Positions 11,540 through 24,330 of a stretch of DNA of 64,000 nt are shown one piece after another. Below the pieces are notes generated by a model, which did no database searches, was not told the DNA's origin, and saw only the letters and a program-made list of their open reading frames with translations. A program made the translations under genes and the position numbers. The stretch is from Symbiodinium natans. Its lineage: Eukaryota; Sar; Dinophyceae; Suessiales; Symbiodiniaceae. Position 1 is the first letter of the stretch, and each line of letters begins with the position of its first letter. The stretch covers positions 124,001 to 188,000 of the forward strand of contig CAJNDS010002602.1 of NCBI GenBank assembly GCA_905221605.1, written 5' to 3'.

Positions 11540-14500
11540 ATTTGTAGAAAATAGTAGAATAATAGTCGAAGGGTCTAGTGGAGTCGAACACCCAGCCTGC
11601 ATTAGCAGCAGGCACAAGGGGGTTCATGGAATCTGAGGATGGGAGCATTGGCACCGCGCCCAAATGCGAAGTGAAATCTCACTCAACGCACGCAGCTCAT
11701 TCTCACGTTGCATAAGGCATCGCAAGGCATTGCCAAGTCAGGAACTGAAACCTGATGAGCTCTGCTATGGCCTGCCAGGTCCGGCAAGCACTGAGCTTGG
11801 GAGCCTGCGTTTTGAGAGCCGTGCACTTCTCCGATGGTATGAGCGAAGGACAATGGACATAGACTAGATGTATGATATGGTAGTATCGACAGGTCGACTT
11901 AAAGAGGGCGATTGCAGCAGCGAATACAATGAGTTTATTTGCATCCACTTGACTTTCATTGTATGGAGGCGGGTGAAGCGATTTGGACTGACATGTTTCT
12001 TGCAGGGCACTTTAAAAGTGATTTTGCAAGATACACAGCATGCCTGTCCCCCTAAGTCCTTGGCTCGGATCCGCAATGTTGGCAAGGGTAAGGTTGCTTT
12101 TCAAGGCGCTTGGGGTGCTTGTCTCTACGGAGATGGAGGCACCAGGGCAGGAGCGCATCCACACAATCAACAAGTAGTTGATGCTTGCGCTCGTCCGTGC
12201 CTCTCCTGCCGGTGAGATTTGCCTGGATGCTTGGGGACTTCTGTGAAAACTTAAGGCTGATGCGGCCCGCCTCGGCCCGACCTCAACTTGAAACATCAGA
12301 CAGCGGCTGAGCACAGCCTCTCAATCCAAGGGTAAAGGTTTCCCTGACCACAGGGCCACCAAGGCATCCCAAACCACAGCTCATGGCGCACAGGATTGTT
12401 ATACTTTGGGAACTACCCCCCCTCTTAGAACACCCTTGGGGGACTCGTACGGATATCCTCGAAGGAGACCCCCCAGAATGGTCATGCAAACTCTCAGAGG
12501 TCCATGTGCGCAGGCAGGGGGCTCGTGAGTCCATAGGGCCATAGGGTTTTGGGGGTCCATGTAAGTCCGGGCCAGAGAGCACGGCCTGGGGTCCAATAGA
12601 AGGGTCCCTAGTGTCTGTCCGGGTTCATAGAGGTCCATAGGGGGTCCACTATGAGGAGAGTCTGCCCAGCAAGTGCAGGGTCCAATAAGAGGGGATTCCA
12701 GGGGGTCCATAGGCATAGAGCCCACGTAGAAGGGGTGGCAACTTTGCCTGAGTACAATGGTGTAGGCAGCCCATCCTGGGAAAACAGTTTAGGTTCTTCA
12801 CTCTGTGGGCCCGAGAGCAGAGAGGTCCTGCAAAACGGCGGGCGGAGGGGAGGGCCTCTGAGTTGCGATGCGGCCCGTGCCAGATGTTCTTTGGCCGAAG
12901 CCTGGGGCCTCGGCGGACAGTCCCACCTGGTCACCAGACTCAACAGACCGTACCCCTATGTGACCCCCGAAAGTGCCAGGCAAAAGCACCGAGGTTGGCT
13001 AGAGCAAGCCAGAACAGCAAGCGCCATGAAGGCAACCTCCGTTCGGGACGTAACCTCCGGCCGGCAACAACAAGTGAGTGGTCTGAATGTTTCGTAGACA
13101 CGCTGAAGATAAATCCGAGCGAGCTCGTAGTGCCGGTTCGTGTGCGCACAGCCGAGACCTGTGATGCCCGTCTGCTGCGGGCACCCCAGTTGTTTTGGGA
13201 GCCTCGGCGAGAGGTCGCCCCAAACAAAAGAGACAGCAATGCAAGTCTCCTGGCCCCGGAACGTTTTCTTATGTTTTCTTCGCGTCAAAGTGCAAGCCAC
13301 CATGTGTAGGGCCCAGCCAGTAAGGCATTGCGTGAACCCAGCCTTCTTCATCACACCTCACCGCACCCATAGCCAAACAGCATCTCCAACTTTGGACATT
13401 GCCACGCATGCACATGCGTTGACTCGTTGACGTGAATGATGAAAGTTGAAAGGCTCTTGCAGATTGCGCGAGCAGAAACTGCTTGCCAGTCGAACAGATT
13501 TGTTATCTAAACTATGCTGCTCTTACCATAGCTGGACTGAGCGACTGCTGGGAAGGTGTGCCTAAAACCCCGAACTGAACCAGTGGGTGTTGCTCCGGTT
13601 CTGCTTTTTTCTGTGCATGGTCCCAGCTTGCTGCATGAGGGAAGGCCTCTCGTGTACAAAGACTGGCTGCTCTCATGGCAACAGGAAAAACATTTGACAT
13701 TCTTGGTGGTACGATTTGTCGTTTAGCGTGCGCTGATTGAAAGCTCACTTGCTCATCAGTACAGTGTGGTTCCTTCGGCAGCCAGCTTCTGGCTCCAGAA
13801 ACTTCCGCTAGTGAAACTCTTGCTTGACCAGCGCTGCTGGCAGGCGTTCTGCTGTTGTAGGACGTTTGGCAGTGCTGTGAAAGCATCAAGAATCGACCAC
13901 AGCGAAGCCGTTTTGCTTCGCTCTCCAGGCCTGTACATTCAAGAAAGATGCACGGGGCCTGGGCGTGTCATGACTTGATACATCAATGCTGACTCGCACC
14001 GGGATTTTCATTGCATGCCTCCAGGTCTAATTGCTTTGGAGACTTGTAGAAGGTACCAGAACAATGAGTGCGGTGCTGTCCGAGCTGATGCGCGCAGGTA
14101 TGGAGAGCGAGGTCTTAATGCGGCAGAGGTCACCCCACTCCTCAAGGTCCACTCGGGTGGTACATGACGTTTGCCAGCGATTCTCCAGAAATGACATGAC
14201 AGCGATGCGCCCCCGACATGCCGCTGCGCTTTGTCCCATTTGGTCAGAAGCCGCCGGCGCTCTTTTCCCCGGGCCATCGGATGCAGCAGCCTCAGCTCAC
14301 TCGACACAAGTGACTCAAGTCTGAACCTGCAATCGAACATATTGAACAATGCGCCAGAAAATTGCGTGTCTTTATGTTTGGAGCGTGTGCGAAAGTGTGC
14401 AAACAAGGCGGATGAATGTCTTGCCGATGTTCCTGAACGTCTTTGTCCCTTGGGCAGCCCCCAAGCTGCAGATACGCAATTTTCGAGAAGCATCGACGTG

Positions 14501-14689
14501 ACTGAGAACGTGAGAACGGTCTTCGGTCACATGCCAAGCGCTTCCTGAGATCTTCGTGTACTGCTTCAGCCTTAGTTCCTCCTACCTGATGTACAAGCCA
14601 CGGACTCAGCCAACACAAGGGCTGCCTGGCAACTTTGTTGGCCTTTCCTGAGCCCCAGCGCTGATTGTGGCAGGACTCCAATTCTGGCG
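11540..14689. other. Long stretch with no recognised gene
   Basis: About 3.1 kb. The best coding-like piece is 12040-12177, a 45-codon frame ending EMEAPGQERIHTINK then TAG, possibly a terminal exon. At 12495-12725 the phrase GGGTCCATAG recurs irregularly. A frame at 13083-13307 (VDTLKINPSELVVPVRV) is plausible but unsupported. The remainder holds only frames without similarity I can name. Confidence 0.4.
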
Positions 14690-14870
14690 TGGCTATGTGC
14701 TGCCCACAGTTTGGACAGAAATCCCACCTGTCCTGGTGGCTATGCCCATTGTCAGATGCAGCGCATGCTAGGTATTTCCGCTGTCTTTGTGATTTGGGTC
14801 GTCTTCGTCCTGGCAGCCTTCTGCGCTCGGAAGTATGACCCAGCAGAGCTCTCAGTGGACAGGGTGTGAG
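14690..14870 (+). CDS. Exon of an unidentified membrane protein
   Basis: One + strand frame reads a cysteine-containing stretch, NPTCPGGYAHCQMQRM, directly followed by a strongly hydrophobic segment GISAVFVIWVVFVLAAFC (about 18 residues) and then the basic and acidic residues ARKYDPAE. That is the pattern of a small Cys-rich lumenal loop leading into a single membrane helix. Exon borders are uncertain, and the frame reaches a stop at about 14870. I do not recognise a family. It may belong to the same gene as the exons at 15409-15686, but no phase-consistent join was found. Confidence 0.4.
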
Positions 14871-15408
14871 AGCTCACCGGTCCTTGCTGCCTTGACTGGT
14901 CTCTGCCTCAGCGACTGTGTGGCTGGTTCTGTACCTTAGCCACTCTAGCCCTAGGCCGTCGTTAATGTGTTCTGTCATTCTGGCACCGTGAGGATCCCAC
15001 TTGGTTCACTTTCTTTAGCGTGCTCGCCACGCTCTCGGCGTGTGGATGACTTCACTTGCATGGGCGCGGCGTGTCTTGAAGTTGCGAAGTTGCAGATGGC
15101 GCCAGGCAGCCATCTGCGTTGTTTGGGGCATCCTCGCAGGGTCGCCCCGGCTTAACGACAGTGCACTGATTTTTGAAGCACATACATGGGGAACCAAGGT
15201 TGGCAAACCTGCGAACCTACGAGGATCCCTACTACACCCTCCAAGAAATGCGCGTGCATTGCTCAGTTGTGACCTTTGCTGATCTTTGCTCAGTGCACAG
15301 TGCCCTGTCGCGCGTTTCTGCCGTTCCATCGCTTCGGTCAAACAGGACGCCAAGGGAAGCAACGGTGCCGGAGTGATCACTCCTCGGAATTTGATTTTCT
15401 TTCACAGA

Positions 15409-15686
15409 TGCCAAGACAGCGATTAAGCTTTGTAGCTATGGAGATGCCGACCCGTGGGCCAAGGAACCCATCCCTTGTGTCCGGTGAAGATGTTGCGCAC
15501 TCGGCGGATAAAGGTCGAATCTTTACTCTGTGCTGTGGCCATGGACTATCATGAACTTCATCCCAGGAAATGGACGCCGGCATTCTGACCTTCGAGCCAG
15601 GAAGCATGTTTGATGCTGACAAGACGTGGCACTTCACGAGCCTCGGCTTTTGTGATGCAGAACTTAAAGATTCTCGCCCGGGCCTT
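15409..15686 (+). CDS. Two exons of an unidentified gene
   Basis: After a TTTCACAG acceptor a frame reads DAKTAIKLCSYGDADPWAKE and ends near TGT|GTCC. After the acceptor ATCCCAG at about 15568 a second frame reads EMDAGILTFEPGSMFDADK and TWHFTSLGFCDAELKDSRPG, closing at a possible GA donor (GTGCAG|GACATG). Composition, splice signals and freedom from stops suggest real coding exons. A short tail (TLQ, stop) after CTGCAAG at about 15750 may end the protein. No family recognised. Confidence 0.4.
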
Positions 15687-15859
15687 CCCGTGCAGGACAT
15701 GGTGCCACATGCCTTCAACATGCTGTAGAAGTTTCTTGGGCGTCCCTGCAAGACGTTGCAATAGACGTTGCATGTAGCATGCCGAGTGAAGATTTCGGCT
15801 GAGCTGGGAACAGCCCCTCAAACGGCTAGGCTTCATCGTCCGAAGCAGAGGCCGTCACC

Positions 15860-16456
15860 ATGGTGGACATGCAGCCGGGCATTTGCAAGATGGAGTTCGC
15901 CATGGGCTCACATGGGCTCACGTGGAAGACTGGCAGCACGGAGGTGGAGCGCGTGTCATGTCAAGCCCGCTTGCTCGGAGTGAAGCCCGGGTGGAGCATC
16001 AGCATGATCGATGGCGTGCCGATTGAAACTAGCTACCAGGCCTGGAACGAGCTAATGCGATGCAAAAAGTCGGGCAAGAAGTACCAGATCTATTTCACCA
16101 AAGACGAAGCCTCTATCCGCGACGATCAGGCAAAAGCGGAAGCCGAGAAGGCGCGCAAAGCAAAGCAAGAGGAGGAGCGCAAGAAGCGCGAAGAGATTGA
16201 GAAGAAGATCCGTGAGGAAGCCGAGAAGAAGCGTGCCGACGAGATTGCTTCAAAGAAGCAGGAGTATTGGGACAAGCAGCAGGCCCAGCAAGAAGGCGAA
16301 GGGAAGGAGGGTGCCGAGGCGGCTCCAGCAGAGGAGGCGGAAGAAGGTGCTGAGCCAACCGAGGCCGTCGAAGCTGTGGAGGGCGAGCCTCGCCAGGGCG
16401 AAGTGGTGGATGGGGGTGAAGAACCTCCCCCTGAGCCACCTGCAGAAGAGGCCTGA
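15860..16456 (+). CDS. PDZ-like domain plus coiled-coil protein, 198 aa, single exon
   Basis: The frame begins at an ATG in good context (CACCATGG) and runs uninterrupted to TGA. Residues about 10-75 look like a PDZ domain: a GLTW carboxylate-loop analogue, a hydrophobic strand, GVKPGWSISMIDGVPIET (the typical glycine-rich turn and GxxI strand) and a closing KKYQIYF strand. Residues about 80-135 are almost all Glu, Lys, Arg and Ala and form a long charged helix (EEERKKREEIEKKIREE). The C-terminal 60 residues are Glu-, Pro- and Ala-rich and probably disordered. PDZ domains bind peptide C termini, so a scaffold role is likely; the partner is unknown. The gene is intronless, unlike most neighbours. 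Confidence 0.7.
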   Translation: MVDMQPGICKMEFAMGSHGLTWKTGSTEVERVSCQARLLGVKPGWSISMIDGVPIETSYQAWNELMRCKKSGKKYQIYFTKDEASIRDDQAKAEAEKARKAKQEEERKKREEIEKKIREEAEKKRADEIASKKQEYWDKQQAQQEGEGKEGAEAAPAEEAEEGAEPTEAVEAVEGEPRQGEVVDGGEEPPPEPPAEEA

Positions 16457-18665
16457 GGCTTCAGCATGCTTCAGCCTTGAGGATGCCTTGAGGCTACGCT
16501 TCCAGCAGAGTGCCAGCCTTGTGCGGGCACTCCTGCAATCCCATCGCCATCTTCATTGTGTTCAGGACATCCATGAATCCGGCCGTGCTGATGGTAGAAT
16601 GTACCGTGTCACTTGCATGATCTTCTCTAGTCAGGTTCAAGCGCTGTAATCCACCATTGATCCGACTGAACCTTGTGTAGACTGCCCTGAACTGTCATGA
16701 CTCGAAAAAAGCCCCGCGGCAATTCAGCAGATTGCAGGGCATGCTCAAACAACCACCTCCACCACCAGTCTCGCATTGAGCTCAAGCTTGTCTAAGGAAG
16801 GGGACTCTCTACTGTGTGAGGCGCTCAGTGTATCCCAAGTGCATCTCAAGGTTGCCTTGACAGGTTGCCTTGACTTTGCCACTGTCGGCTCCTAGGTGGC
16901 CCCTATCATCGGGCCTGGTGTTTCCACACCCTTGCGGCAGACGTACGACTTCTGGGCCGTAGGACTTTGCCTCACATCGCCACACGCTGTGTGCATACCC
17001 TTCGTTGTACTCGCTGTGGCAAGTTGATTCACTGGATCGAGGGGTGTTTAAGATCGTTCAAGTTTCCAGAACTACAGTTGTCCTTTACGGCCGCAGTTAC
17101 TTCCTTGGCCAGCATGTGCAAACAGGCAAGGCAGCAGCATTCTGAACAGCATTTCGAGCTCAGCAACTTTCTTTCCGAGTTTGTGTGGAATGCCTAAAAC
17201 GCCCAGGCAACTTCAACCCTACAGCTATGCATGGACTCCCTTTCAACCGCCAAAACGAAACATGGCCTTGCTTCATTCCGGGCGCATACATACTTGTGAC
17301 AGCACAACGTCACCGACAAGAACTCACTCAAAGCCGAGACACCAGACACACCAACATGCATGAGCGTTTGATTTTGTTGCAGTGACCCAATGCGGCCCAA
17401 CACACCACGAGGCAAGGATTGCTGCTCTTCTGGTGCCTCAGATTTCCGCTGTGGCTCGTGGGGCTCCACTCAGGCGCAAGCCGTCACAAGCCATTTGGTC
17501 CACTTACATCCCACTTCCACGTGATGACGTGATGATGTAACATCAGTGTGTGGGGGCGTGGCGTTGGCTGATGAAGCACTTTGCCACAAGACCCCATGTT
17601 GTCCAGGCGCACACCGGCTTGCGAGAGGTGAATGAAGCCGACCTTCAGCACCTCGGCCAACTTTAGCCGCCCACTGCGTTTACAAGTTCATCTGACATGT
17701 GTGGCGCCTCTCAAAGCAAGGTACTATAGACTGGCGGTGCAGCAGGCCCGGCCATTGCATGAGGCTTTGCGAGTTTGGGCATGTGACCGCCGGCATCGTT
17801 ATCAGATGATCAGCCGACCTGTTGGTCAGCTTGCAGTCTTGCAGTGTTGAGAACTTCTTTCAGGCAGCATCCCTGTACGACATCATGGCGCTTGGGCCCT
17901 GGAACTGGACCAGCTGCTTCTTCAGCACGGAAACTCACCCAGGAGGTTGTAAGGGCCTCTTTTGTGCAACGTATGTTGACGCTCACCCAGCAGCTGCTTT
18001 GATGCCCAGCTTGTGAACTTCGTTCCCCTGAAGTTGGAGCTGTTGCCATAATTTCACTACTAAGGGTTCTTGGATTTGCTTGGGCTTTTTCAGTCGTATT
18101 TCTCCGTTCGCTTCTTAACCAGGGCTGTGCGATCCACATACCCCGGAACATTGCACAGCTGCCTCTGATTCCATGCGCTGCTGGACCTTGGCGTCGACTG
18201 CGACGGAGCGGCTGGCGGTGTCTGTGCCCATGCCCCGTGCCTCAGCGCTGTTCCCTCGCCCAGCCTCGTGGCTGCAACGATGGCACGATCCCCACAAAAC
18301 CATGTTGCCATGTTCAATTTCGAACTCACAGAGCATTGCATCAGATCATGCCTGGTAGCGTCTCAGGCTGGGCAAGGTACAGCAAATCCAGCTCGGCAAA
18401 CGCCATGGATGGCAGGTGTAGCTGCAGGCGGGTTGCCGTTGGTGCTTGTTGTGCACTTCCATGCAAGTGGGAAATTTGGAGGAGCAGGTGCTGTCGGTGT
18501 CATGGCATCAAGATCCAGGACAACACAAGCTCAGTCCAGTTGCCAAGGAGCGCGAACATGTTAGGAGTCAGGAAGTAAAGCACGCGGGATGATAAGCTTG
18601 CAGTCGCGTGGGTCGTCCGTCGGAGGCACGGCCTCTCGCCTACAGTCGTCGTCCTTGCCAAGGAG
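16457..18665. other. No recognised gene
   Basis: About 2.2 kb. Two overlapping frames at 16990-17200 are both open (one contains GVFKIVQVSRTTVVLYGRSY) and neither can be preferred. A frame near 17867-18013 (SLYDIMALGPWNWTSC) is coding-like. Nothing here matches a family I know. The upstream exon(s) of the aldo/keto reductase should lie toward the right end. Confidence 0.35.
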
Positions 18666-21298
18666 GTGATGCTGATCTATCACAACTGCCATTCTTGTAT
18701 GGAACTGCTTGGAAAGAAGCCGCAACGACTGACTTGGTGGTGAAGGCGGTGAGGACGGGCGTTACCAGCAGTGATGCTGGTGGTCAGATGAGGTTAGGAG
18801 GAATAAATTTGAAATGCAGAGCCAGGGCGGGATTTCGTGGAATCGACACGGCCTGCCAGCCGAAGCACTATCGCAACCAGGTAGCACCTGGCCTAAGCAA
18901 GTACTGCAAAGGAGAATGTGCATGCAACGTCATGCACAACCTTTTGGACCGCGCTGATCGAACGCCAGGCGAGGATCTAGTAGGGGCCGCATTGGCCAAG
19001 CTTGCTGCAGACCCTTGGGTTGATGATCGAGTGATGCTTGCACAGCGTGCTTGGCATGGCACACGCACTGTCTCGAGTGTTTGGAGACAGTCTCATACCC
19101 AGGAAGAGCAGCTTCCGCGCGAGGCTTTGTGGATCCAGACCAAGTCCCGTGGTGGAATTTGATTGCTGATTTCCGCCATTGTGAATCTATGGCACGCAGG
19201 TCAAATGAGCTGTGCAAAAACGATGCAGGGGGGGGGAGGTCTTTGAACCTCGTCGAGCTGAGAATTCTGGGTTTGCTGCAGGTTCACACCTTTGCGAGGA
19301 CAGGACCCGAATCGAGTGCCGTATGATAGCAAGGCAAGGGTGAAGTGTTGAGAATCACGGGTTTCTCATTAAGGCATTCCAAGGCATCCTAGGCTTTTAG
19401 GCAAGCAGCACCAAGTCTCTGTGAACTTTTTTGCTGTCGACTCGTGCCTGGCACAGACTAAGCACTTAAATTGACTCATGGCCCAGTCTCTGGAGGCGCC
19501 CCTGGCTGCTCAAGTGGAGCAGTCCATCCAAAAATCCTTGCAGAACCTCGGCACCACCTACATCGACTCGCTGGCCTCGTGGCCATGGACTGTCATTGTT
19601 TGATGAGATCGGTTGTTGAATTCCTCTTTCGACTACCCTGCCCCAACATACTGCTGCATGAGGTGATGCACTCGCCCATGCCGTCGCTGGAGGAGAACCT
19701 TGAGGCTGGAAGAAGACGAGAGCACGGCGAAGAACTAATTCGGAGCAGTTTGGAGCACACGGCAAATCGGACAGCCGAAGGTGTGGCGTGTGTTCGAACA
19801 AGTCTAAAGCTCAGGCTGCTCATATCCATGTGTGACATGTATGCTTTTCTTTGTGAACGCCACGGGTGCTGAAGTGTGCCTGTCAAACTTGTGCGTGTGG
19901 GGCCCAAGGGTGAGCCGCAGCTGAGGCTGCAGAACAAGGTCAAGTCCGCCAACTGGGCATAAGCAGCCCGACAAGAAAGGTTGACCTGAAAAAGCCTGAA
20001 AATCTACTGGCAGCGCTCTCTGTCGTGGTCAAACGAGGCAATTGCTACGACCCACGTACTTTCCGTCGAATCTACGACAACGTGAGGCGAGCTCCTTTGC
20101 TTGGCACTAGGTCACTGAGTTGAGTTTGGGCGAGTCGCTGTTGCCTTCCCGGGCAGGATCAAGCCCAGAGTGTTGCAGAATCGCTTTTACGTGGATTCTG
20201 GCTACGACTTGGAGCTTCGCCAATTCTGCCGAGAACAAGGCATCACGTACCAAACATTTTGGACGCTAACCGCGAATCCACATGTGCTGGTGACTCGGCT
20301 TGAATTTAAATCGGGCCGCGGGTTGAACCCATTCGACCTGGCCCCGCTGATTTCCGCAGCAAGAAAAGTTAAGTTCCCTGACGATAGCAGCTCCGAGCCT
20401 CAAGTTCTTCGGGCACCCACAGCTTTAACAAGATCGATCGACAACCTTCACCGTCTTGACAAGAGGGTCAGGCAGCTCGAGGGCAAAAAAAGGTCGGCCA
20501 AAAAGGTCAAGAAGGCTTGTCAAGAAGATCATGAGGGCTCAGGAAGGACTCTCAGGTGGGGATTTGGATTTGTAAGTCCATATTTCAAGACCCACAATAG
20601 ACTTGAGAGGAGTTAACAGTCAATCCTAAGTTCCACTTAGTTGGTCTCTGCGAGGCCCTGGAAAACTGTTCCTCAGAATTTGTTTCGCATCTCTGGCCAT
20701 TCTTGCGAGTGCCCCTGAGGCATCGCCCCCGGTGCAGTCGGCAGCGCAGCGCTTGCGCGCCACGCCTGCGCAGATTCTCTTCAGATGGCTGATCCAGCCA
20801 CGCGGATAATCAGAAGCTTGAACAACGCTGCAAGATGCCCTCCCGAATCTACATGTCCCCCTGTCCAACTGTTGAGACATGACACCTGTGTGCGATGATC
20901 AGGTCAGGACACCAGCCGCTAACAGGAACTAAGAAGCTTGTCAGCAACACAAGGCTAGTTTAGCTCCACGAGCTCACGTCGCGTCCGACAGTTTCCCGTT
21001 CGTGAGGGAGGGCATTTGTGGCACCAGAAAGCTGTGAAAACTTTTAACTTGGCATTGCTCAGGAGTTCTGAGCACATGCAGCAAGACTTGGAGGCTCTGA
21101 GCTCAGTAGTGCGCAGCAGTAGTGCACCAGTGCCGGGCGGAATAGGTTATTTCGAAAGGCGGAGTGTGAATTCAGTTGCTGGTACTTCTCCTTGCCCTGC
21201 ACGTCTCCGAGTCTTAGGTTATGAGCCTTCCGCTGACAGATGGCGAGATGCGAACTATCGGCGACATGTTTGCCCCTGGCGTGTGGTCAAGATCTTGA
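18666..21298 (+). CDS. Aldo/keto reductase, 15 exons, first exon(s) possibly missing
   Basis: AKRs reduce aldehydes and ketones with NADPH in a TIM barrel. Exons: 18666 to about 18758, 18826-18872, 18969-19009, 19103-19143, 19282-19333, 19496-19573, 19663-19704, 19781-19801, 19926-19962, 20038-20086, 20157-20289, 20720-20804, 20908-20935, 21063-21098 and 21226-21298 (TGA). Joined, they read LPFLYGTAWKEA, GFRGIDTACQPKHYREDLVG, LPREALWIQTK, FTPLRGQDPNRVPYDSK, AQVEQSIQKSLQNLGTTYID, VMHSPMPSLEENLE, WRVFEQ, GQVRQLGISNCYDPRTFRRI, VLQNRFYVDSGYDLELRQF, FWTLTANPHVL, ATPAQILFRWLIQ, PLTGTK, SSEHMQQDLEAL and a final PLTDGEMRTIGDMF. The catalytic Asp (IDTA), Tyr (PKHY), Lys (QTK) and His (MHS) are all present. 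The border between exons 1 and 2 is imperfect: the frame wants an acceptor where no AG occurs, so one extra codon or another splice site is possible. Confidence 0.93.
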
Positions 21299-22705
21299 CC
21301 AGCTCTCGTCTGCGCTGCGAACGTACACCGCGAGCGCACGCGCTGGACCAAAATCGGGAAACAGTAGTTCTGTTTGAGTGTGAGGAGGTCAATGTGTCGT
21401 GTTCATGTGCATGTTCATGATGCAGGCTATCCCAGCAGAAGCAAACAGCCAAGATAAACCTGCTTTCCTGGGTGGCAAGGCCGCACCCGATCTTCTTGAA
21501 GTGGTCTCAAGATCCGAGGGCTGAGGCGGGGTTGGCGGGGTTGCTTTGGCAAGCGCATGACTTGGCGATAGGCATCGGATAGCCCCGCTGAAGAGGTGAG
21601 TACCTTGCACTCCACGGCCTTCCGAAATTTCTTGGCCACAGCCTGGGCACGGCTTCGGTGTCGGTCAGGGGAACCCAGGGTGAGCCGCAGTGGTATCGTT
21701 TCAGGTTTTCGCCGCTTCAAACCTGCTCTTCGACATCATGGCTGTTGCGCTGGCAAGTGCCAGGCTCGACCTTGCGCCGCCGTGGGCTCTCTGCAATTTT
21801 CTTTGAAGAGCGCAGAGGCCGAGCCCACTGTTTGGAGGTACGCCTTCTTGGGCAGGAGTCGGGGCTACGGTGAGATTCTGAATGAGGCACGCCGGCACAG
21901 TGGGCCCACTGAAAGCACCGAAGGGACTGGGTATGACTGTGACTGGGTGGAACCGGTTCTGGGGTGTGTAGCCGCTGAGGCGCCAGCGCTGCCGAAAGAT
22001 CTCGCAGCCCACGCGTACTCAGCACCGTGAGAAGACAAGAGGAAGACGTTGATCACATGACCAAATTTGCGCTGTCTGATTGTGTTAAACTGGGTTGCTT
22101 GTGTTTAGTGGGATTCTGGTGCAGCTGTGACCTACTTCAGCGCCGTTCTGCTGCCATGGCTACTCAGCAAGAGTAATTAGGGGCAAAGGGCAAAGTTAGG
22201 CGCTCTTCGCTTTGGAACGCTTTGATTTGGCAGTGAGCTTCCCAGACTTCCAGTGCAGCTCGTGCCAGCTTTTGTCAGCGCAAGCTTTCGCTGTACAATG
22301 TGCATGTTATCAGGTCTCGCGACATCACATCTTCTCCTGACTTCCCGGTGTTACTACAGCCCACACGACCCTCTCCACTCTTCACCCCGCTCAAGCCTTC
22401 CCCAAAAAATGAGATGCAAGGACAAGGATCGCCAAAACTCCTCACAACGCTCAGAGGTGATGACCTCCAAGACGACAGGCGCTGCGGCTGTTGCCTGTGC
22501 CGGCCTTGCCGGGCTGGAGCCTCGGATAAGGGCCTCCCATCTCTGTTTATTGTTTATTGAGCTAAATGGGATCAACAAGCACGGCTGGTGCGACATTTTG
22601 CGTGGAGAGCTTTTCAACTTCCAGGCTGGGCTTCGTGATCTCTCCAGGCAGAGCTCAAGAGTAGCTCAAGCTCCCAAGTTGCTCTCGAGTGCAGCGCTTG
22701 TTGGC

Positions 22706-22760
22706 GAGTTGCTATCGAGTTGCTATCGAGTTGCTATCGAGTTGCTATCGAGTTGCTATC
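22706..22760 (+). repeat. 11-base tandem repeat, 5 copies of GAGTTGCTATC
   Basis: Five perfect back-to-back copies of GAGTTGCTATC. Because 11 is not a multiple of 3, an open frame through it shifts through all phases, so the LS/SCYRVAIE peptide it yields is not informative. Confidence 0.97.
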
Positions 22761-24330
22761 CTGGTGGCAGACTCCGCGAATCGCCGCGTGTCAGCCCCTG
22801 TCCGGGCGGCATCGACCAAGGCCGTTGCGGAATCGGATCTTCGTTTTCACTACAAAAGTCCCCTGTGCCTTTTCATGTCAAGCTTGAGCTGTCGATGCCA
22901 GGCAGCCCCATCAGAAGCAGGCTGGCAACGACAAGTGCAATGTTACTATCTGTGCTGCTCTCATGATGAATGCGCACATCGCCGAGGCAGTGCTTTGACT
23001 GTGGGTGCGGCGGCGGCCACTGCTGCCGGTGCAGTCGCGGCGTCCACACGACGGAAGTCCCGGGCCAGCAGAGATGGGGCCTGATCCTCAGCACGGGGTC
23101 AGCATGTCATCAACTCCATCTAACTCCGCTGCTGTCCTGCCTCTCAACCCACGTCAACCAACCAACCTGCGCGCCTTCCCATCCCATGCCTCGTGCCCCA
23201 GCCCTTCACTGACATTTCATGCCCTGTTTTGCCGCAATGGATAGTTTTGTTCTTCATGCCAACGAAAACATTGTCCTTTCGCCATTGTCTTGTATCGTGG
23301 TCTGAAGGTTTTCAGTCCTCAGCGACTGTCCATGGCACAGACCCATGAATGCACCAAGCATGTGGTATTCCACTGTCAGGCCAAGAAGAGGACACTCCAC
23401 AGTGGTCAGATGCGTAGCACCACTCGCCCCAGTTCGGGGTGAGATTCTTCGGATGAGCCCCTCTGTGAAGGTCAAGCAACGTCCAGTCGTTGCTTGTGCA
23501 GGCGAGCTCTGCAAGCTTGTGTCTTCCTTGCAGGACTGCCGTCAAGGTGACTCCGGACGATATGGATGAGGTTTGTGAGCAGACCGGGGTCACCCTCAGC
23601 CGATCTGTGGCTGCACAAGTCTTGTTACCCTCAGCAGGGCAAAGCCGCCCTGCTAGGCAGTCAGGTCCATCACAGGTACTGTGCGTTCAAATTCACAACA
23701 AAGGCTGCATTGAAAATAAGGTTACTGCATAGAGCTGGCCAACCGCGGCATCATTGACTCCGACCTGGACTCCATCTTGAACTCAATCCGTGAGGCCGTG
23801 GAGTTCAGTGTCGAGAGCATGAGTGTCCGACATGTCGTGACAGGCCTCGAAGGTGATCGCGAAGCTTGTCAACACAGCTCCGCTCCAGCAGGCTGTACAA
23901 CACGTATAGCATGCGAAAATACCCGACTTGTGGTTGGCTACCTGCGTCCATCTTAATGGCTGCCGTAGATCGCTGCGCGAGGCCGAACTCTTGGGACTGC
24001 AGGGTGAGATCAATGTCACCTGGCACTGGGGAATGCTTGAGGAATGTTCACAAGGCTTCTCTCACTGTTGCTCTTCAACTCCAACATGCCATAGATTGGA
24101 ACCAGGCAATTTTAGTGGCGCGTGCAAAGTCCTGAGTGCTAACGGAAATAGACGAGTGCATCGGAATCACCGGAACATGCAGCACACCCTTTCGTGTGCA
24201 AGCCGTGCAACACAACGAGCCGTGAGAACAAGATTTCCAGAGTGGTGAAATGAGGAACTGCATGATCTTAAGGAGTGTATTATGTTTTTCGTTTTTGGTC
24301 TTAATGGTTTCTTACTGTTACTAAGCGGAC

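Noticed and set aside
22253-22966. 237-codon + strand frame
   Set aside because: It runs through the 11-base tandem repeat, which keeps several frames open at once. No recognisable protein on either side.
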